From the NCBI GenBank assembly GCA_903851415.1, contig CAINOE010000139.1:1-33828 (forward strand): 33,828 nt of DNA, read 5' to 3'. How positions within the stretch are numbered: the first letter of the stretch is position 1; every line of letters starts with the position of its first letter. The notes under the pieces were generated by a model. It was given only the letters and a program-made list of their open reading frames with translations, searched no databases and was not told the DNA's origin. Shown one piece after another: positions 18,123 to 26,569 of the stretch. Source of the DNA: an uncultured Rhodopila sp. GTDB taxonomy: Bacteria > Pseudomonadota > Alphaproteobacteria > Acetobacterales > Acetobacteraceae. Made by a program: the position numbers and the translations under genes.

Positions 18123-19598
18123 ATGCCGAAATCCGTCCCCGTCGCCATCTTCGACTGCGTCGTGTTCGGCGCCACCGGCGACCTGACGCTGCGAAAGCTG
18201 CTCCCCGCCCTGTATTACCGCTTCCGCGACGGCCAGATCCAAAGCGAATCGCGCATCATCGGCGCCGCCCGCTCGCGCCTGACCGACGAGGATTTCCGCG
18301 ACCGCGCCTGCAAGGCCCTGGAAAAGCACGTCGCCCCGGACGACCAGGACCCGCACACCATGCGCAGCTTCCTGGGGCAGTTGTTCTACATCTCGATCGA
18401 CGCCTCCCGGGCGGACGCGGACTGGCGCCTGTTCGACCGCGTGCTGGACGATGGCGCCGTCCGCGTCTTCTACCTGGCGACCTCGCCCGACCTGTACGGG
18501 CCGATTTGCCAGGCGCTCGGCGCCGCCGGGCTGGTGACAGAGAAGTCGCGGGTCGTCCTGGAGAAGCCCATCGGCCACGATCTGCACTCTGCGCTGGCGA
18601 TCATCGAGAATGTCGGAAAAGTGTTCTCCGAGGCGCAAACCTTCCGCATCGACCACTACCTCGGCAAGGAGACGGTGCAGAACCTGATGGCGCTGCGCTT
18701 CGCCAACACGATCTTCGAACGCCTATGGACCGCCGACGTGATCGATCACGTGCAGATCACCGTGTCGGAGACGGTGGGGCTGGAAGGCCGCGGCGGCTAT
18801 TACGACAGGTCCGGCGCCATGCGCGACATGCTGCAGAACCACATGCTGCAGTTGCTCTGCCTGATCGCCATGGACCCGCCGGTGTCGCTGGAGGCGGACC
18901 GGGTGCGCGACGAGAAGCTGAAGGTGCTGCGGGCGCTGAAGCCGCTCGACCCGCATGAGGTCGCCACGCAGACCGTGCGCGGCCAGTACACGCCGGGTGC
19001 CATCGACGGCAAGCCGGTGCCCGGATACATGGCCGATCTGGGCGCGGACGAATCCTCCCGCACCGAGAGCTTCGTCGCGCTGAAGGCCGAGGTGCGCACC
19101 TGGCGCTGGGCCAACGTGCCGTTCTATCTGCGCACCGGCAAGCGGCTGCCGTCGAAGATGTCGGAGATCGTCATCCAGTTCCGCGCCGTGCCGTTCTCCA
19201 TCTTCCCCGAGGAATCGGCGGAGTGGCGGCCGAACAGCCTGGTGATCCGGCTGCAGCCGGAGGAAGGCATGCGGCTGGAGATGATGACCAAGGACCCCGG
19301 CCCGGGGAAGTTGCGCCTCTCGCCCACCAGCCTCGACATCCGCTTCGAGAAGACCTTCGGCCGGAGGTTCCCGGACGCCTATGAGCGGCTGCTGATGGAC
19401 ACGGTGCGCGGCGACCCCACCCTGTTCATGCGGCGCGACGAGGTGGAGGCGGCGTGGAACTGGGTGGAGCCGATCCTGGAGGCATGGGCGGCGCGGCCGG
19501 ACCACCCGCGGCCGTATCCGGCGGGAAGCTGGGGCCCGACGGCGGCGATCGCGCTGATCGAGCGGGACGGGCGGACCTGGCATGAGGATGTGGAGTAG
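18123..19598 (+). CDS. zwf: Glucose-6-phosphate 1-dehydrogenase
   Basis: A 491-residue enzyme that oxidises glucose-6-phosphate to 6-phosphogluconolactone with NAD(P)+, the first step of the oxidative pentose phosphate and Entner-Doudoroff routes. The nucleotide-binding motif GATGDLTLRKL lies at 16-26. The active-site signature RIDHYLGKE is at 175-183, and the LEKPIGHDL segment at 147-154. ATG 18123 follows AGGAG with a 9-base spacer; the frame is open further upstream but those residues are not part of the family. pgl and edd are absent here. A small toxin-like frame begins inside its last codons. Confidence 0.97.
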   Translation: MPKSVPVAIFDCVVFGATGDLTLRKLLPALYYRFRDGQIQSESRIIGAARSRLTDEDFRDRACKALEKHVAPDDQDPHTMRSFLGQLFYISIDASRADADWRLFDRVLDDGAVRVFYLATSPDLYGPICQALGAAGLVTEKSRVVLEKPIGHDLHSALAIIENVGKVFSEAQTFRIDHYLGKETVQNLMALRFANTIFERLWTADVIDHVQITVSETVGLEGRGGYYDRSGAMRDMLQNHMLQLLCLIAMDPPVSLEADRVRDEKLKVLRALKPLDPHEVATQTVRGQYTPGAIDGKPVPGYMADLGADESSRTESFVALKAEVRTWRWANVPFYLRTGKRLPSKMSEIVIQFRAVPFSIFPEESAEWRPNSLVIRLQPEEGMRLEMMTKDPGPGKLRLSPTSLDIRFEKTFGRRFPDAYERLLMDTVRGDPTLFMRRDEVEAAWNWVEPILEAWAARPDHPRPYPAGSWGPTAAIALIERDGRTWHEDVE

Positions 19599-19770
19599 CG
19601 GCGGCGGTGGCGGCCCTGGTGCGGCGAACGTCGTAAACACCGCGGCCATCGGGGATTACCAGCACGGTTCGGTCGAAAAGTACGATAAGGTCGGACATCA
19701 CCTGGGAGAGTATGACGCGGACACCGGAGAACAGACTAAGCCACCAACAAACCGTAGGGTTGAGCCATGA
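19582..19770 (+). CDS. Miniature colicin E3-type ribonuclease domain (truncated or orphan toxin)
   Basis: A 62-residue frame that starts inside the end of zwf. After a glycine-rich linker it reads IGDYQHGSVEKYDKVGHHLG, followed by EYDADTGEQTK, closely matching the active-site end of colicin E3-like 16S rRNA nucleases (as I recall, DSQHGELE...GQHLGSFDPKTG). The Asp, His and Glu of the E3 catalytic set are kept with identical spacing at D25, H28 and E32. The N-terminal half of the nuclease domain and any delivery region are missing. It is therefore an orphan toxin tip, a remnant or a short intracellular toxin. Its stop overlaps the next start (ATGA). Confidence 0.7.
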   Translation: MRMWSSGGGGGPGAANVVNTAAIGDYQHGSVEKYDKVGHHLGEYDADTGEQTKPPTNRRVEP

Positions 19771-20051
19771 GGGTAGACGGTAAAATCATCGGATTTGACC
19801 ACAAGACCGAGTTGGCCGTTATCGAAGAGGACATTCCCGCCCACCTGCTGATGGACGTTATGCGCATTGCAGACGTTCCCGACACCGACCCCGAACTTCT
19901 CGGTTGCTACCCACTCACTGAGCGGCAGATTGCGGATATCGCGAAAGCTGCACGCATATCTATCGACCCGGAGAAATTTGAATATTTCTTGGAGGGTTAT
20001 GCGGAGCAGGCGCCAGGCCGCCCTCCGGCCCCGCTGCCAATACACCGATAG
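19767..20051 (+). CDS. Putative immunity protein for the E3-type toxin domain
   Basis: A 94-residue acidic protein coupled to the toxin-like frame by an ATGA overlap. It opens GKIIGFDHKTELAVIEEDIP, has a middle DTDPELLGCYPLTERQ, and ends the conserved part with IDPEKFEYFLEGY. This pattern, a short beta start and a late YFLE-type motif, fits small immunity proteins found next to E3-type and other polymorphic toxin tips (I recall a DUF7683-type family, not verified). It would bind and block the toxin. Its position directly behind the toxin is the main support. Confidence 0.6.
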   Translation: MRVDGKIIGFDHKTELAVIEEDIPAHLLMDVMRIADVPDTDPELLGCYPLTERQIADIAKAARISIDPEKFEYFLEGYAEQAPGRPPAPLPIHR

Positions 20052-20428
20052 GTGGGAAAGGTGGCACGCGCGTTGCGTCCCTGGGACTGGTCCGCTCTGG
20101 TGGCCGCTGATACGTAATACCGCGCAGAAGCGCGCCTGATCAGCCGGGGTGTGCGGTCCGATCCGGAGCAGTCCAATTCAAGTAATCCGTGTCCTCAATC
20201 GTTGAAAATCCGTGTAGCAACTTGATTTGCCTCTAAATCAACCGGCTGCCGGGTATCGAACCCCAGGTGCACGATCAGATCGGTGACTGCCGGCCGAAAC
20301 CCGTTTGCCTGAATGCAATCGCCTCTGCGCCCCGCTCTGCGGGCCCTGGGTCGAAACGCAATGGGAAACAAAGGACTGCGGCGGGGCGCCGGCACTTCAA
20401 CCGGTTCGCCCCGACATCATCCGCGCTG
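20052..20428. other. Intergenic region with an operator-like inverted repeat
   Basis: About 375 bases with no supported gene. It contains a perfect inverted repeat, TTGATTT-N6-AAATCAA, at 20222-20241. The arms resemble FNR/CRP half-sites, but the spacer (6) is longer than the usual 4 for TTGAT/ATCAA boxes. A T-arm-like GGTTCGATACC on the minus strand at about 20259-20269 does not belong to a foldable tRNA. A minus-strand frame (20195-20395) has protein-like composition at its end but no family match. Confidence 0.45.
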
Positions 20429-20848
20429 TCAGGGCTTCTCCGTGCCGATCGGCGGCGCAGGGACGGCCTTGCTCTCGGCGGCTCCCTTGCCCGGCGGTTC
20501 GGCGGCAAACGCCTCGCTCGCGGCCTGGGCCGCGCGGGCCAGGCGACTGCCCGTTTCACTCGCGGTTTCCGCCAGCGTGCTGGCACCCTCGGCGATCGAG
20601 TGGCCGATCTGTGTTTCGCGCACCGCTTCGACGGCTTGCGTCGCCGTCTCGGTGACCCGACCGGCCACGGTTGAAGCCGTTTCGGTAACGGTCTTGACGG
20701 CGCTGTCGAACGATTCCGGCGCGACGGAGCGCACGCTCTCGACCGCGCTGCCGGCCGCTTCGCCGACGGCTGTGGCGGCCTTTTCGGCGACCTCTTTTGC
20801 TGTTTCGAGCGCGTCCTGAGCAAGCTTCTTGAGCGATTCGAGAGTCAT
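20429..20848 (-). CDS. LEA-like/phasin-like alanine-rich helical protein
   Basis: A 139-residue low-complexity helical protein, rich in Ala, Glu, Thr, Val and Lys. It is built of short repeats such as ALETAKEVAEKAATAVGEA and TETASTVAGRVTETATQAV, which form amphipathic helices. This is typical of late-embryogenesis-abundant-like or phasin-like proteins, often linked to stress or surface coating, but the exact family cannot be set. No cysteine and no membrane segment are present. GGAGA stands 6 bases before ATG 20848; an in-frame ATG farther up is less likely. It is divergent from the efflux set. Confidence 0.7.
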   Translation of the reverse strand: MTLESLKKLAQDALETAKEVAEKAATAVGEAAGSAVESVRSVAPESFDSAVKTVTETASTVAGRVTETATQAVEAVRETQIGHSIAEGASTLAETASETGSRLARAAQAASEAFAAEPPGKGAAESKAVPAPPIGTEKP

Positions 20849-21176
20849 TTCATTTCTCCATAGGAACATTCCATCCCGCGGCGCGGCAGCGGCAGGAGGT
20901 GGTTCAGCCTGCGATTGCGCGATCATGCGCGAAACATCCGGCACCGATCCCGCAACGGGCGCGCAGCGGAAACCACGACCATCCATGTTCAGACATGCAA
21001 TTAAATTGTATCGGCGGATGGTTTTTCAATGGAAGATCAAGTTCTGCTGAACAATCGGACGTCAGTGGCCTGGCGATCGGATTCGGTAGCGCGGAGGGCA
21101 ATCTGCGCACCGGTTGACCGTCCCCACCCCCAACCCGTGATCGCAACCCGCCTGCCGCCGCTTCGTTTACCCACCC
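20849..21176. other. Divergent promoter region of the LEA-like and FUSC genes
   Basis: About 330 bases without a supported gene. It includes an AT-rich palindrome, CAATTAAATTG (about 20999-21009), the most likely site of regulatory DNA here. It separates the minus-strand LEA-like gene from the plus-strand efflux operon. Confidence 0.45.
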
Positions 21177-23150
21177 ATGCAATGGCCCGGCGTCCGCGAC
21201 TGGTTGTTCGCCACCAAGACCTTCGCGGCGGCGATGCTCGCCCTGTTCATCGCCCTCTCGCTCGGCCTTGACCGCCCCTACTGGGCCATGGCCTCCGCCT
21301 ACATCGCCGCCAAGCCGCTGTCGGGGGCGACCCGCTCGAAAGCCGTGTTCCGCCTGGCGGGCACCGTCATAGGCGCCGCCGCCGCCGTCATACTGGTGCC
21401 GCCGCTGTCCAGCGCGCCCGAGCTTCTCTCCCTCGCCCTCGCCATCTGGGTCGCCGGCTGCCTCTACCTGTCCCTGCTCGACCGCACCCCGCGCAGCTAC
21501 GCCTGCATGCTGGCCGGCTATACCGCGACGATCATCGGCTTCCCCTCGGTTGCCGCCCCCGGCGCCATCTTCGAAACCGCGCTGACCCGCCTCCTGGAAA
21601 TCGCCATCGGCGTCAGCGTCGCCAGCCTGGTGGCGGCCGTCGTCTTCCCCCGCCCCGTCGGCGCCGCCCTCGCCAACCGCATCGACGCCTGGCTGGCCAA
21701 CGCGCGGGACTGGAGCCGCGAGGCGCTCGCCGGAGAGGGCGATCCGCAGCGCAGCGCCCGCCGCCTCGCCGCCGACGCGGTGGAGATCAACCTGCTCGCC
21801 AGCCAGCTTTCCTACGACGCGCTCGGCTGGGAGACCCGGCAATTCGGGCTGCTGCGCGCGCGCATGATCATGCTGCTGCCGGTGCTGGCCTCGATCGCCG
21901 ACAGGGTCGCCGCGCTGGGCGAGGCGATGCCCCCCGCCATGGCGCGCCTGGCGGGGGACGTGGGGGAGTGGGTGTCCGCGCCGTGGCAGAGGGCGGAGGC
22001 GATGCTCGACCGCATTGACACGATGGAAGCATGGCTCGCGCCGCGCTCCGACTGGACCGCGCTGCTGCTGACCAGCCTGACGATGCGGCTGCGCGACCTG
22101 ACGCAGATCATGCACGACTGCACGCTGCTGCGCCGCCACATGGGCAGCGCCGTGCCGCTGCCCGAGACCAGCCTGCTGTTCGCCCCCGACGCCACCGCCG
22201 CCAGCGCCTGGCATCGCGACCACGGCATGGCGCTGCTCTCAGCCGTGGCGTGCGGCGTCGCTATCCTGCTGTGCTGCGCGGTCTGGATCGCCACCGCCTG
22301 GCCACAGGGGGCGGTGGCGGCAGAGCTGGTCGCCGTGGCGTGCAGCTTCTTTGCCGCGCAGGACGATCCGGTGCCGGCGATCATGACATTTCTGACCTGG
22401 TCCGCCGCGGCGGTGGTCGTCGATGGCACCCTGCTGTTCGGCTTGCTGCCGCATGCGTCCGGTTTCATGACGCTGATGCTGTCGCTGGCCCCAGCCTATG
22501 TTCTTGGCGGGATCTTCGTCTCGATGCCGGCGACCGCCAGCGGCGGCCGGGCCTTCACTGCCAACGGCGCGACGTTGCTGGCTCTGCAGGACGCCTACGC
22601 CGCGGATTTCCCGACCTTCGTCAACTCCGGGCTGGCGTTCCTGCTGGCCCTCGTGATCGCCGCGACCGTGACGCGGCTGATCCGCTCCGTCGGCGCCGGG
22701 TTCGGCGTGCGGCGGCTGATGCGGACGATACGGCTGGAACTGGCCGTCGCGGCCGAGCGGCGCGGAGGCCACGACCGCGCCCGCTATGCGGGGCTGATGC
22801 TCGATCGCCTCGGCCTGATCGGCGCGCGGCTGGCGGAGGCGCAGGAGGCGCCGGATCGCGCCCTGGCCGACATCCGCGTCGGCCTGAACGTCATCGACCT
22901 GCGGCGGGCGCGGCATAGCGTAACGGCGCCGGTGCGCGAACGGATCGACGCCATGCTGGATGCGCTGGCGGCCTACTATCGCCGCGACAGCCGATCGGCG
23001 ATGCCAAAGGGAGCCGTGCTGCCTGCGATCGATGCCGCGCTGGAGGCGGTCGCCGAGGCCGGATCGGAGCCCGGACGGCCCGATGCGCTGCTCGGCCTCG
23101 TCGGCGTTCGCCGCGGCCTGTTCCCCGGCGCCCCGCCGAGGGCGGCATGA
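21177..23150 (+). CDS. FUSC-family inner-membrane exporter (AaeB-like)
   Basis: A 657-residue membrane protein with two hydrophobic blocks (about 10-160 and 335-510), each of several membrane segments, and a soluble middle and end. It opens TKTFAAAMLALFIALSLGL with RPYWAMASAYIAAKP, the FUSC/AaeB signature. Members export aromatic acids or other organic acids together with a HlyD-type partner. A DUF1656 gene and a HlyD-type gene follow, giving the usual AaeXAB-like trio. A 238-base gap holding a palindrome interrupts this set, which may lower expression of the later genes. The substrate is unknown. Confidence 0.9.
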   Translation: MQWPGVRDWLFATKTFAAAMLALFIALSLGLDRPYWAMASAYIAAKPLSGATRSKAVFRLAGTVIGAAAAVILVPPLSSAPELLSLALAIWVAGCLYLSLLDRTPRSYACMLAGYTATIIGFPSVAAPGAIFETALTRLLEIAIGVSVASLVAAVVFPRPVGAALANRIDAWLANARDWSREALAGEGDPQRSARRLAADAVEINLLASQLSYDALGWETRQFGLLRARMIMLLPVLASIADRVAALGEAMPPAMARLAGDVGEWVSAPWQRAEAMLDRIDTMEAWLAPRSDWTALLLTSLTMRLRDLTQIMHDCTLLRRHMGSAVPLPETSLLFAPDATAASAWHRDHGMALLSAVACGVAILLCCAVWIATAWPQGAVAAELVAVACSFFAAQDDPVPAIMTFLTWSAAAVVVDGTLLFGLLPHASGFMTLMLSLAPAYVLGGIFVSMPATASGGRAFTANGATLLALQDAYAADFPTFVNSGLAFLLALVIAATVTRLIRSVGAGFGVRRLMRTIRLELAVAAERRGGHDRARYAGLMLDRLGLIGARLAEAQEAPDRALADIRVGLNVIDLRRARHSVTAPVRERIDAMLDALAAYYRRDSRSAMPKGAVLPAIDAALEAVAEAGSEPGRPDALLGLVGVRRGLFPGAPPRAA

Positions 23151-23250
23151 CGGGTGGTCTCCCTGGTCGTCACGGCGCGGTCGCTGTCCGGCGCAGGTTA
23201 CCGGGATCGACACAGGACCGCCGTATTGCCTCACCGGCCCTCGCTTTTGC

Positions 23251-23338
23251 GTCTTGGCCGGGCTTGTGCCGGCCATCCACGGCTTACGGCGCCGGTTGCG
23301 GCACAGTCGTGGATGGCCGGAGCAAGTCGCGCCATGAC
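23251..23338. repeat. Intergenic palindrome, subfamily B, copy 2
   Basis: An inverted repeat between the FUSC gene and the DUF1656 gene, inside what should be one operon. The inner pair GGCCATCCAC/GTGGATGGCC is perfect. The outer arms (TTGGCCGGGCTTG, then CGCGCCATGAC) are diverged. It matches the plan of 28888-28979. Confidence 0.75.
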
Positions 23339-23388
23339 ACGGCGGCAGCGGGGGGAGCCGGCCGGACACCGACGGGTCGGGCGCCGCG

Positions 23389-23601
23389 ATGAGAAGCGAA
23401 CTCAACCTGTTCGGCGTGTTCGTGCCCGGCCTGCTCTGCGCCGGGCTGATCGCGGTCGCGGTCAACGCCGTGCTGCGCCGGACCCTGGCGCGGTTCGGGT
23501 TCTACCGCTTCGTCTGGCACCGGGCGCTGTTCGATGTCGCTCTGTTCGTCATGGTGCTGGGCGCCGTGGTCTGCATCTCGGCCGGGGCAGGCTGGCAATG
23601 A
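23389..23601 (+). CDS. DUF1656 small membrane protein (AaeX-like)
   Basis: A 70-residue inner-membrane protein with two hydrophobic segments (about 5-28 and 46-66). It opens ELNLFGVFVPG, the DUF1656 signature, a family found between FUSC exporters and HlyD-type adaptors. Its role is probably to support or assemble that efflux pump. Its stop overlaps the next start by four bases (ATGA). Confidence 0.9.
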   Translation: MRSELNLFGVFVPGLLCAGLIAVAVNAVLRRTLARFGFYRFVWHRALFDVALFVMVLGAVVCISAGAGWQ

Positions 23602-24470
23602 GGCCCTACCCCCTCGCCACCCGCGTTGCGATCACCCTGGCAGCGGTGCTTGTCGCCGCACTGGTCGCTTGGCGGCTGTGGATCTACTACGAAGTCGCCC
23701 CCTGGACCCGCGACGCCCGGGTCAGTGCCGACATCGTCGGGGTCACGCCCGACGTCTCCGGCCTGGTCAGCGAGGTGCGTGTCCGCGACAACCAGACCGT
23801 TCACCGTGGCGACGTCCTGTTCGCCGTCGATCCCGCCCGCTTCGAGCTGGCGCTGCGCCAGGCTCAGGCGGTGGTCGCCAGCCGCCAGGCGACCCTGGCT
23901 CAGGCGGTGCGGGACTTCAACCGCTACAGCGCGCTGACCACCACCGAGGTCAGCCGCCAGCAGGTCGAGCAGGCGCAGGCGGCCGAAGAGACCGCCGCCG
24001 CCGGGTTCCAGCAGGCGGTCGCCGACAGGGACCTGGCGCAGCTCAATCTCGACCGCTCCCGCGTCACCGCATCGGTCAACGGCATCATCAGCAATTTCGA
24101 TCTGCGTCCCGGCGACTATGTCACCGCCGGACACCCCGTCACGGCGCTGGTCGATACCGACTCGCTGCGCATCGACGCCTATTTCGAGGAGACCCGCCTG
24201 CCCCGCATCCATATCGGCGACCGCGTCCGCATCCGGCTGATGGGCGTCTCCGAACGCCTCTCGGGCCACGTAGAGAGCATCGCCGGTGGCATCGAGGACC
24301 GCGAGCGCCAGTCCGGCGCCAACCTGCTGGCCAACGTCAACCCGACTTTCGACTGGGTGCGGCTGGCGCAACGCATCCCGGTGCGCATCGCGCTGGACAA
24401 CGTTCCGCCTGCCGTGCGGGTGATCCCCGGGCGCACCGCGACCGTTGATGTAGTCGGGGCTGATCAGTAA
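23598..24470 (+). CDS. HlyD/AaeA-type periplasmic adaptor of the efflux pump
   Basis: A 290-residue membrane fusion protein. It has one N-terminal membrane anchor (about 9-28), then the biotinyl-lipoyl-like half RVSADIVGVTPDVSGLVSEV, a helical hairpin rich in Gln/Ala (about 90-150), the second lipoyl half and a beta-barrel region. This is the adaptor that joins the FUSC exporter to the cell exterior. It begins at ATG 23598, overlapping the DUF1656 stop. No outer-membrane partner gene follows; hemC begins 44 bases later. Confidence 0.9.
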   Translation: MRPYPLATRVAITLAAVLVAALVAWRLWIYYEVAPWTRDARVSADIVGVTPDVSGLVSEVRVRDNQTVHRGDVLFAVDPARFELALRQAQAVVASRQATLAQAVRDFNRYSALTTTEVSRQQVEQAQAAEETAAAGFQQAVADRDLAQLNLDRSRVTASVNGIISNFDLRPGDYVTAGHPVTALVDTDSLRIDAYFEETRLPRIHIGDRVRIRLMGVSERLSGHVESIAGGIEDRERQSGANLLANVNPTFDWVRLAQRIPVRIALDNVPPAVRVIPGRTATVDVVGADQ

Positions 24471-24514
24471 ATCCCGGCTCTTCCGTTTCACGTGAGCGGT
24501 GCTATGAACCGGGC

Positions 24515-25462
24515 ATGAACACCACCGGACCCACGCCGCTGCGTGCCGGCACCCGCGGCTCTCCGCTCGCGCTCGTGCAAACCCGCACTTTCCTCCGCCT
24601 TCTCGCCGGCATCCCCGGCGCTCCCCCCGGCGAGGAGGTCATCATCAGCGTCACCGGCGATGCCGTGCAGGACCGTCCGCTCGCCGAAATCGGCGGCAAG
24701 GGACTGTTCGCCAAGGAAATCCATGAGGCTCTGCTCGACGGCCGCGTCGACGTTGCAGTGCATTCCTGCAAGGACCTCGAAACCGAGCTGCCGCCCGGCA
24801 TCGTGCTGGCCTGCGTGCTGAAGCGGGAGGATCCGCGCGACGCCCTGATCCTCGGCCCCGACTGCAAATTCCCCCACCCCTCCGAACCCTACTCCGCCCT
24901 GCCCAACGGCGCCCTGATCGGCACGTCGTCGGTCCGGCGGCAGGCGCAGTTGCTGCATGCCCGGCCGGACCTGAAGGTCGCCTCGATCCGCGGCAACGTC
25001 CAGACAAGGCTGCGCAAGCTTGGCGAGGGCGAGTGCCAGGCCAGCATGCTGGCCATGGCCGGGCTGAACCGGCTGGAGATCGAGGTCCCCGGCACGGTGG
25101 TGCTGGACCCGGAGCTGATGGTGCCCTCCTCCGCCCAGGGGATCGTCGGCATCACGGCGCGCGCCGACGATACCGAGGTGCTGGAGCTGCTGGCAAAGAT
25201 CGAGGACGCGGCGGCGCGGGTGGCCGCCGAGGGCGAGCGCGCGCTGCTGGGCGAGCTGGACGGGTCGTGCCGCACGCCGATTGGCGGCCATCTGCGGATT
25301 CAGGCCGATGGCAGCGTGACGGTGACCGGGCTGGTGGCGCGGGCCGACGGGACGTTCCTGCTGAAGCGCTCCCTGTCCGGCGCGCCGGAGGATGCCGCGC
25401 TGATCGGGCGCGAACTGGGCCTCAGCCTGCGGGCGGATTCGCCGGACGATCTGTTCGGCTGA
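24515..25462 (+). CDS. hemC: Porphobilinogen deaminase (hydroxymethylbilane synthase)
   Basis: A 315-residue enzyme that joins four porphobilinogens into hydroxymethylbilane, feeding heme, cobalamin and bacteriochlorophyll. It opens LRAGTRGSPLALVQTR, has the DRPLAEIGGKGLFAKEI and VDVAVHSCKDLE segments, and the RRQAQLLHARPDL motif. C252 in DGSCRTPIGG is the cysteine that holds the dipyrromethane cofactor. Length is normal. It is close behind the efflux genes but unrelated in role. In a phototroph it is a demand point for pigment synthesis, but no light- or oxygen-responsive site was identified with confidence. Confidence 0.97.
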   Translation: MNTTGPTPLRAGTRGSPLALVQTRTFLRLLAGIPGAPPGEEVIISVTGDAVQDRPLAEIGGKGLFAKEIHEALLDGRVDVAVHSCKDLETELPPGIVLACVLKREDPRDALILGPDCKFPHPSEPYSALPNGALIGTSSVRRQAQLLHARPDLKVASIRGNVQTRLRKLGEGECQASMLAMAGLNRLEIEVPGTVVLDPELMVPSSAQGIVGITARADDTEVLELLAKIEDAAARVAAEGERALLGELDGSCRTPIGGHLRIQADGSVTVTGLVARADGTFLLKRSLSGAPEDAALIGRELGLSLRADSPDDLFG

Positions 25463-25525
25463 CGGCGGGCGGAACTTCCGGGGGTTGCGGGCGTTAGCTG
25501 CGCTCACCCTTCGGAGGCTACGCAC

Positions 25526-25741
25526 ATGAAGACCCTGATGATCGCCGCTGCCATGGGAATGGTGCTTGCGGCCGGCCAGGCGGACGCCAAAGGCTGCCTC
25601 AAGGGCGCCGTGGTTGGCGGCGTCGCCGGGCATATGGCGCACCATGGTGTGCTGGGCGCCGTCGGCGGTTGCGCCGTAGGGCACCATATGGCGTCGAAGC
25701 AGCAGGAACAGACCGGGCAGACGCAACCGCAGCACGATTGA
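25526..25741 (+). CDS. Small exported glycine-rich (glycine-zipper) protein
   Basis: A 71-residue protein. Residues 1-21 form a signal peptide (cut near ADAKG). The mature part repeats GAVVGGVAGH and GAVGGCAVGH, a glycine-zipper pattern often inserted in or attached to the outer membrane, with several His and two Cys. It ends in a Gln/His tail. GGAGG lies about 8 bases before the ATG. The role is unknown; such proteins are common small envelope proteins. It stands between hemC and pgsA without clear partners. Confidence 0.72.
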   Translation: MKTLMIAAAMGMVLAAGQADAKGCLKGAVVGGVAGHMAHHGVLGAVGGCAVGHHMASKQQEQTGQTQPQHD

Positions 25742-25990
25742 TATCCGGCTTGCATCTGCGCGGTGGCTTCGCCTTGGTCCAGGACAGGGCCAGCCACCTG
25801 AGGCGCAGGAGCAGCAGCCCGGACGCCCGGTGCTGCAGAATGTCTCGGGATAGATATGGATCGGTTTCGCCGTGGCGGCATGGCGGACGTGCCAACCGAA
25901 CGGCGGCGCGGCAGTGACCGAGATGGAAAAATCATCTAAGCTCGCTTGAAAAGCCGTGGTCTTCCGCGAATCGCCGGGGCACAATGGCCT

Positions 25991-26569
25991 GTGCGCAATA
26001 ACATCCCCAACATGCTTTCCGTCTCGCGTATCGCGGTCATTCCGCTGATCGTTGCATTGGCATCATTGCATATCCCGATCTGCGACACACTGGCCTGCGC
26101 GCTTTTCGCCGCAGCCGCCATTACCGACTATTTTGACGGTAAGCTTGCCCGGAACTGGGGTCAGACCTCCGAGCTCGGCCGCATGCTGGACCCGATCGCC
26201 GACAAGCTGCTGGTCGCCGCCTGCCTCATGGTTCTGGTAGCGGCCAACTCCATGAGTGCCGCCGGCCTGTTTCCCGCCATCGTCATTATGCTCCGCGAGA
26301 TCCTTATCAGCGGACTGCGGGAATACCTCGCGTCAGCCCGCGTCGGGCTGCCCGTTACACTGCTTGCGAAGTGGAAGACCGGCTTCCAGATGGGCGCGAT
26401 CGGATTGCTTCTGTTAGGTCCGGCGGGTGCCGCGACGATCGGATTATCATGGTTTCCCAACCTGATCATCGGGGAGGGCCTGCTTTGGATGGCTGCAACC
26501 TTAACTCTTGTGACCGGGTGGAATTACCTCAGGGTCGGGATACATCACGCAACATCCGTTGCACCTTAG
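25991..26569 (+). CDS. pgsA: CDP-diacylglycerol--glycerol-3-phosphate 3-phosphatidyltransferase
   Basis: A 192-residue membrane enzyme that makes phosphatidylglycerol phosphate, the first committed step to phosphatidylglycerol. It has the CDP-alcohol phosphotransferase signature DG(x2)AR(x8)G(x3)D(x3)D as DGKLARNWGQTSELGRMLDP, with the last Asp in IADKL. About four to five membrane segments are seen. GTG 25991 gives the usual NNIPNMLSVSR opening; a TTG start at 25946 would add an unusual N-terminus. The ribosome site is weak. It is followed by 290 bases with no gene, then a convergent gene. Confidence 0.92.
   Translation: MRNNIPNMLSVSRIAVIPLIVALASLHIPICDTLACALFAAAAITDYFDGKLARNWGQTSELGRMLDPIADKLLVAACLMVLVAANSMSAAGLFPAIVIMLREILISGLREYLASARVGLPVTLLAKWKTGFQMGAIGLLLLGPAGAATIGLSWFPNLIIGEGLLWMAATLTLVTGWNYLRVGIHHATSVAP

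Noticed and set aside
20222..20241. FNR/FnrL binding site
   Set aside because: The half-sites are FNR-like but the spacer is wrong for TTGAT-N4-ATCAA, and no oxygen-regulated gene is adjacent. Kept only as an unassigned inverted repeat.
20195..20395. Minus-strand frame (66 residues) and a T-arm-like GGTTCGATACC inside it
   Set aside because: No acceptor, D-arm or anticodon arm can be folded around the T-arm-like bases, and the frame has no family match or good start.
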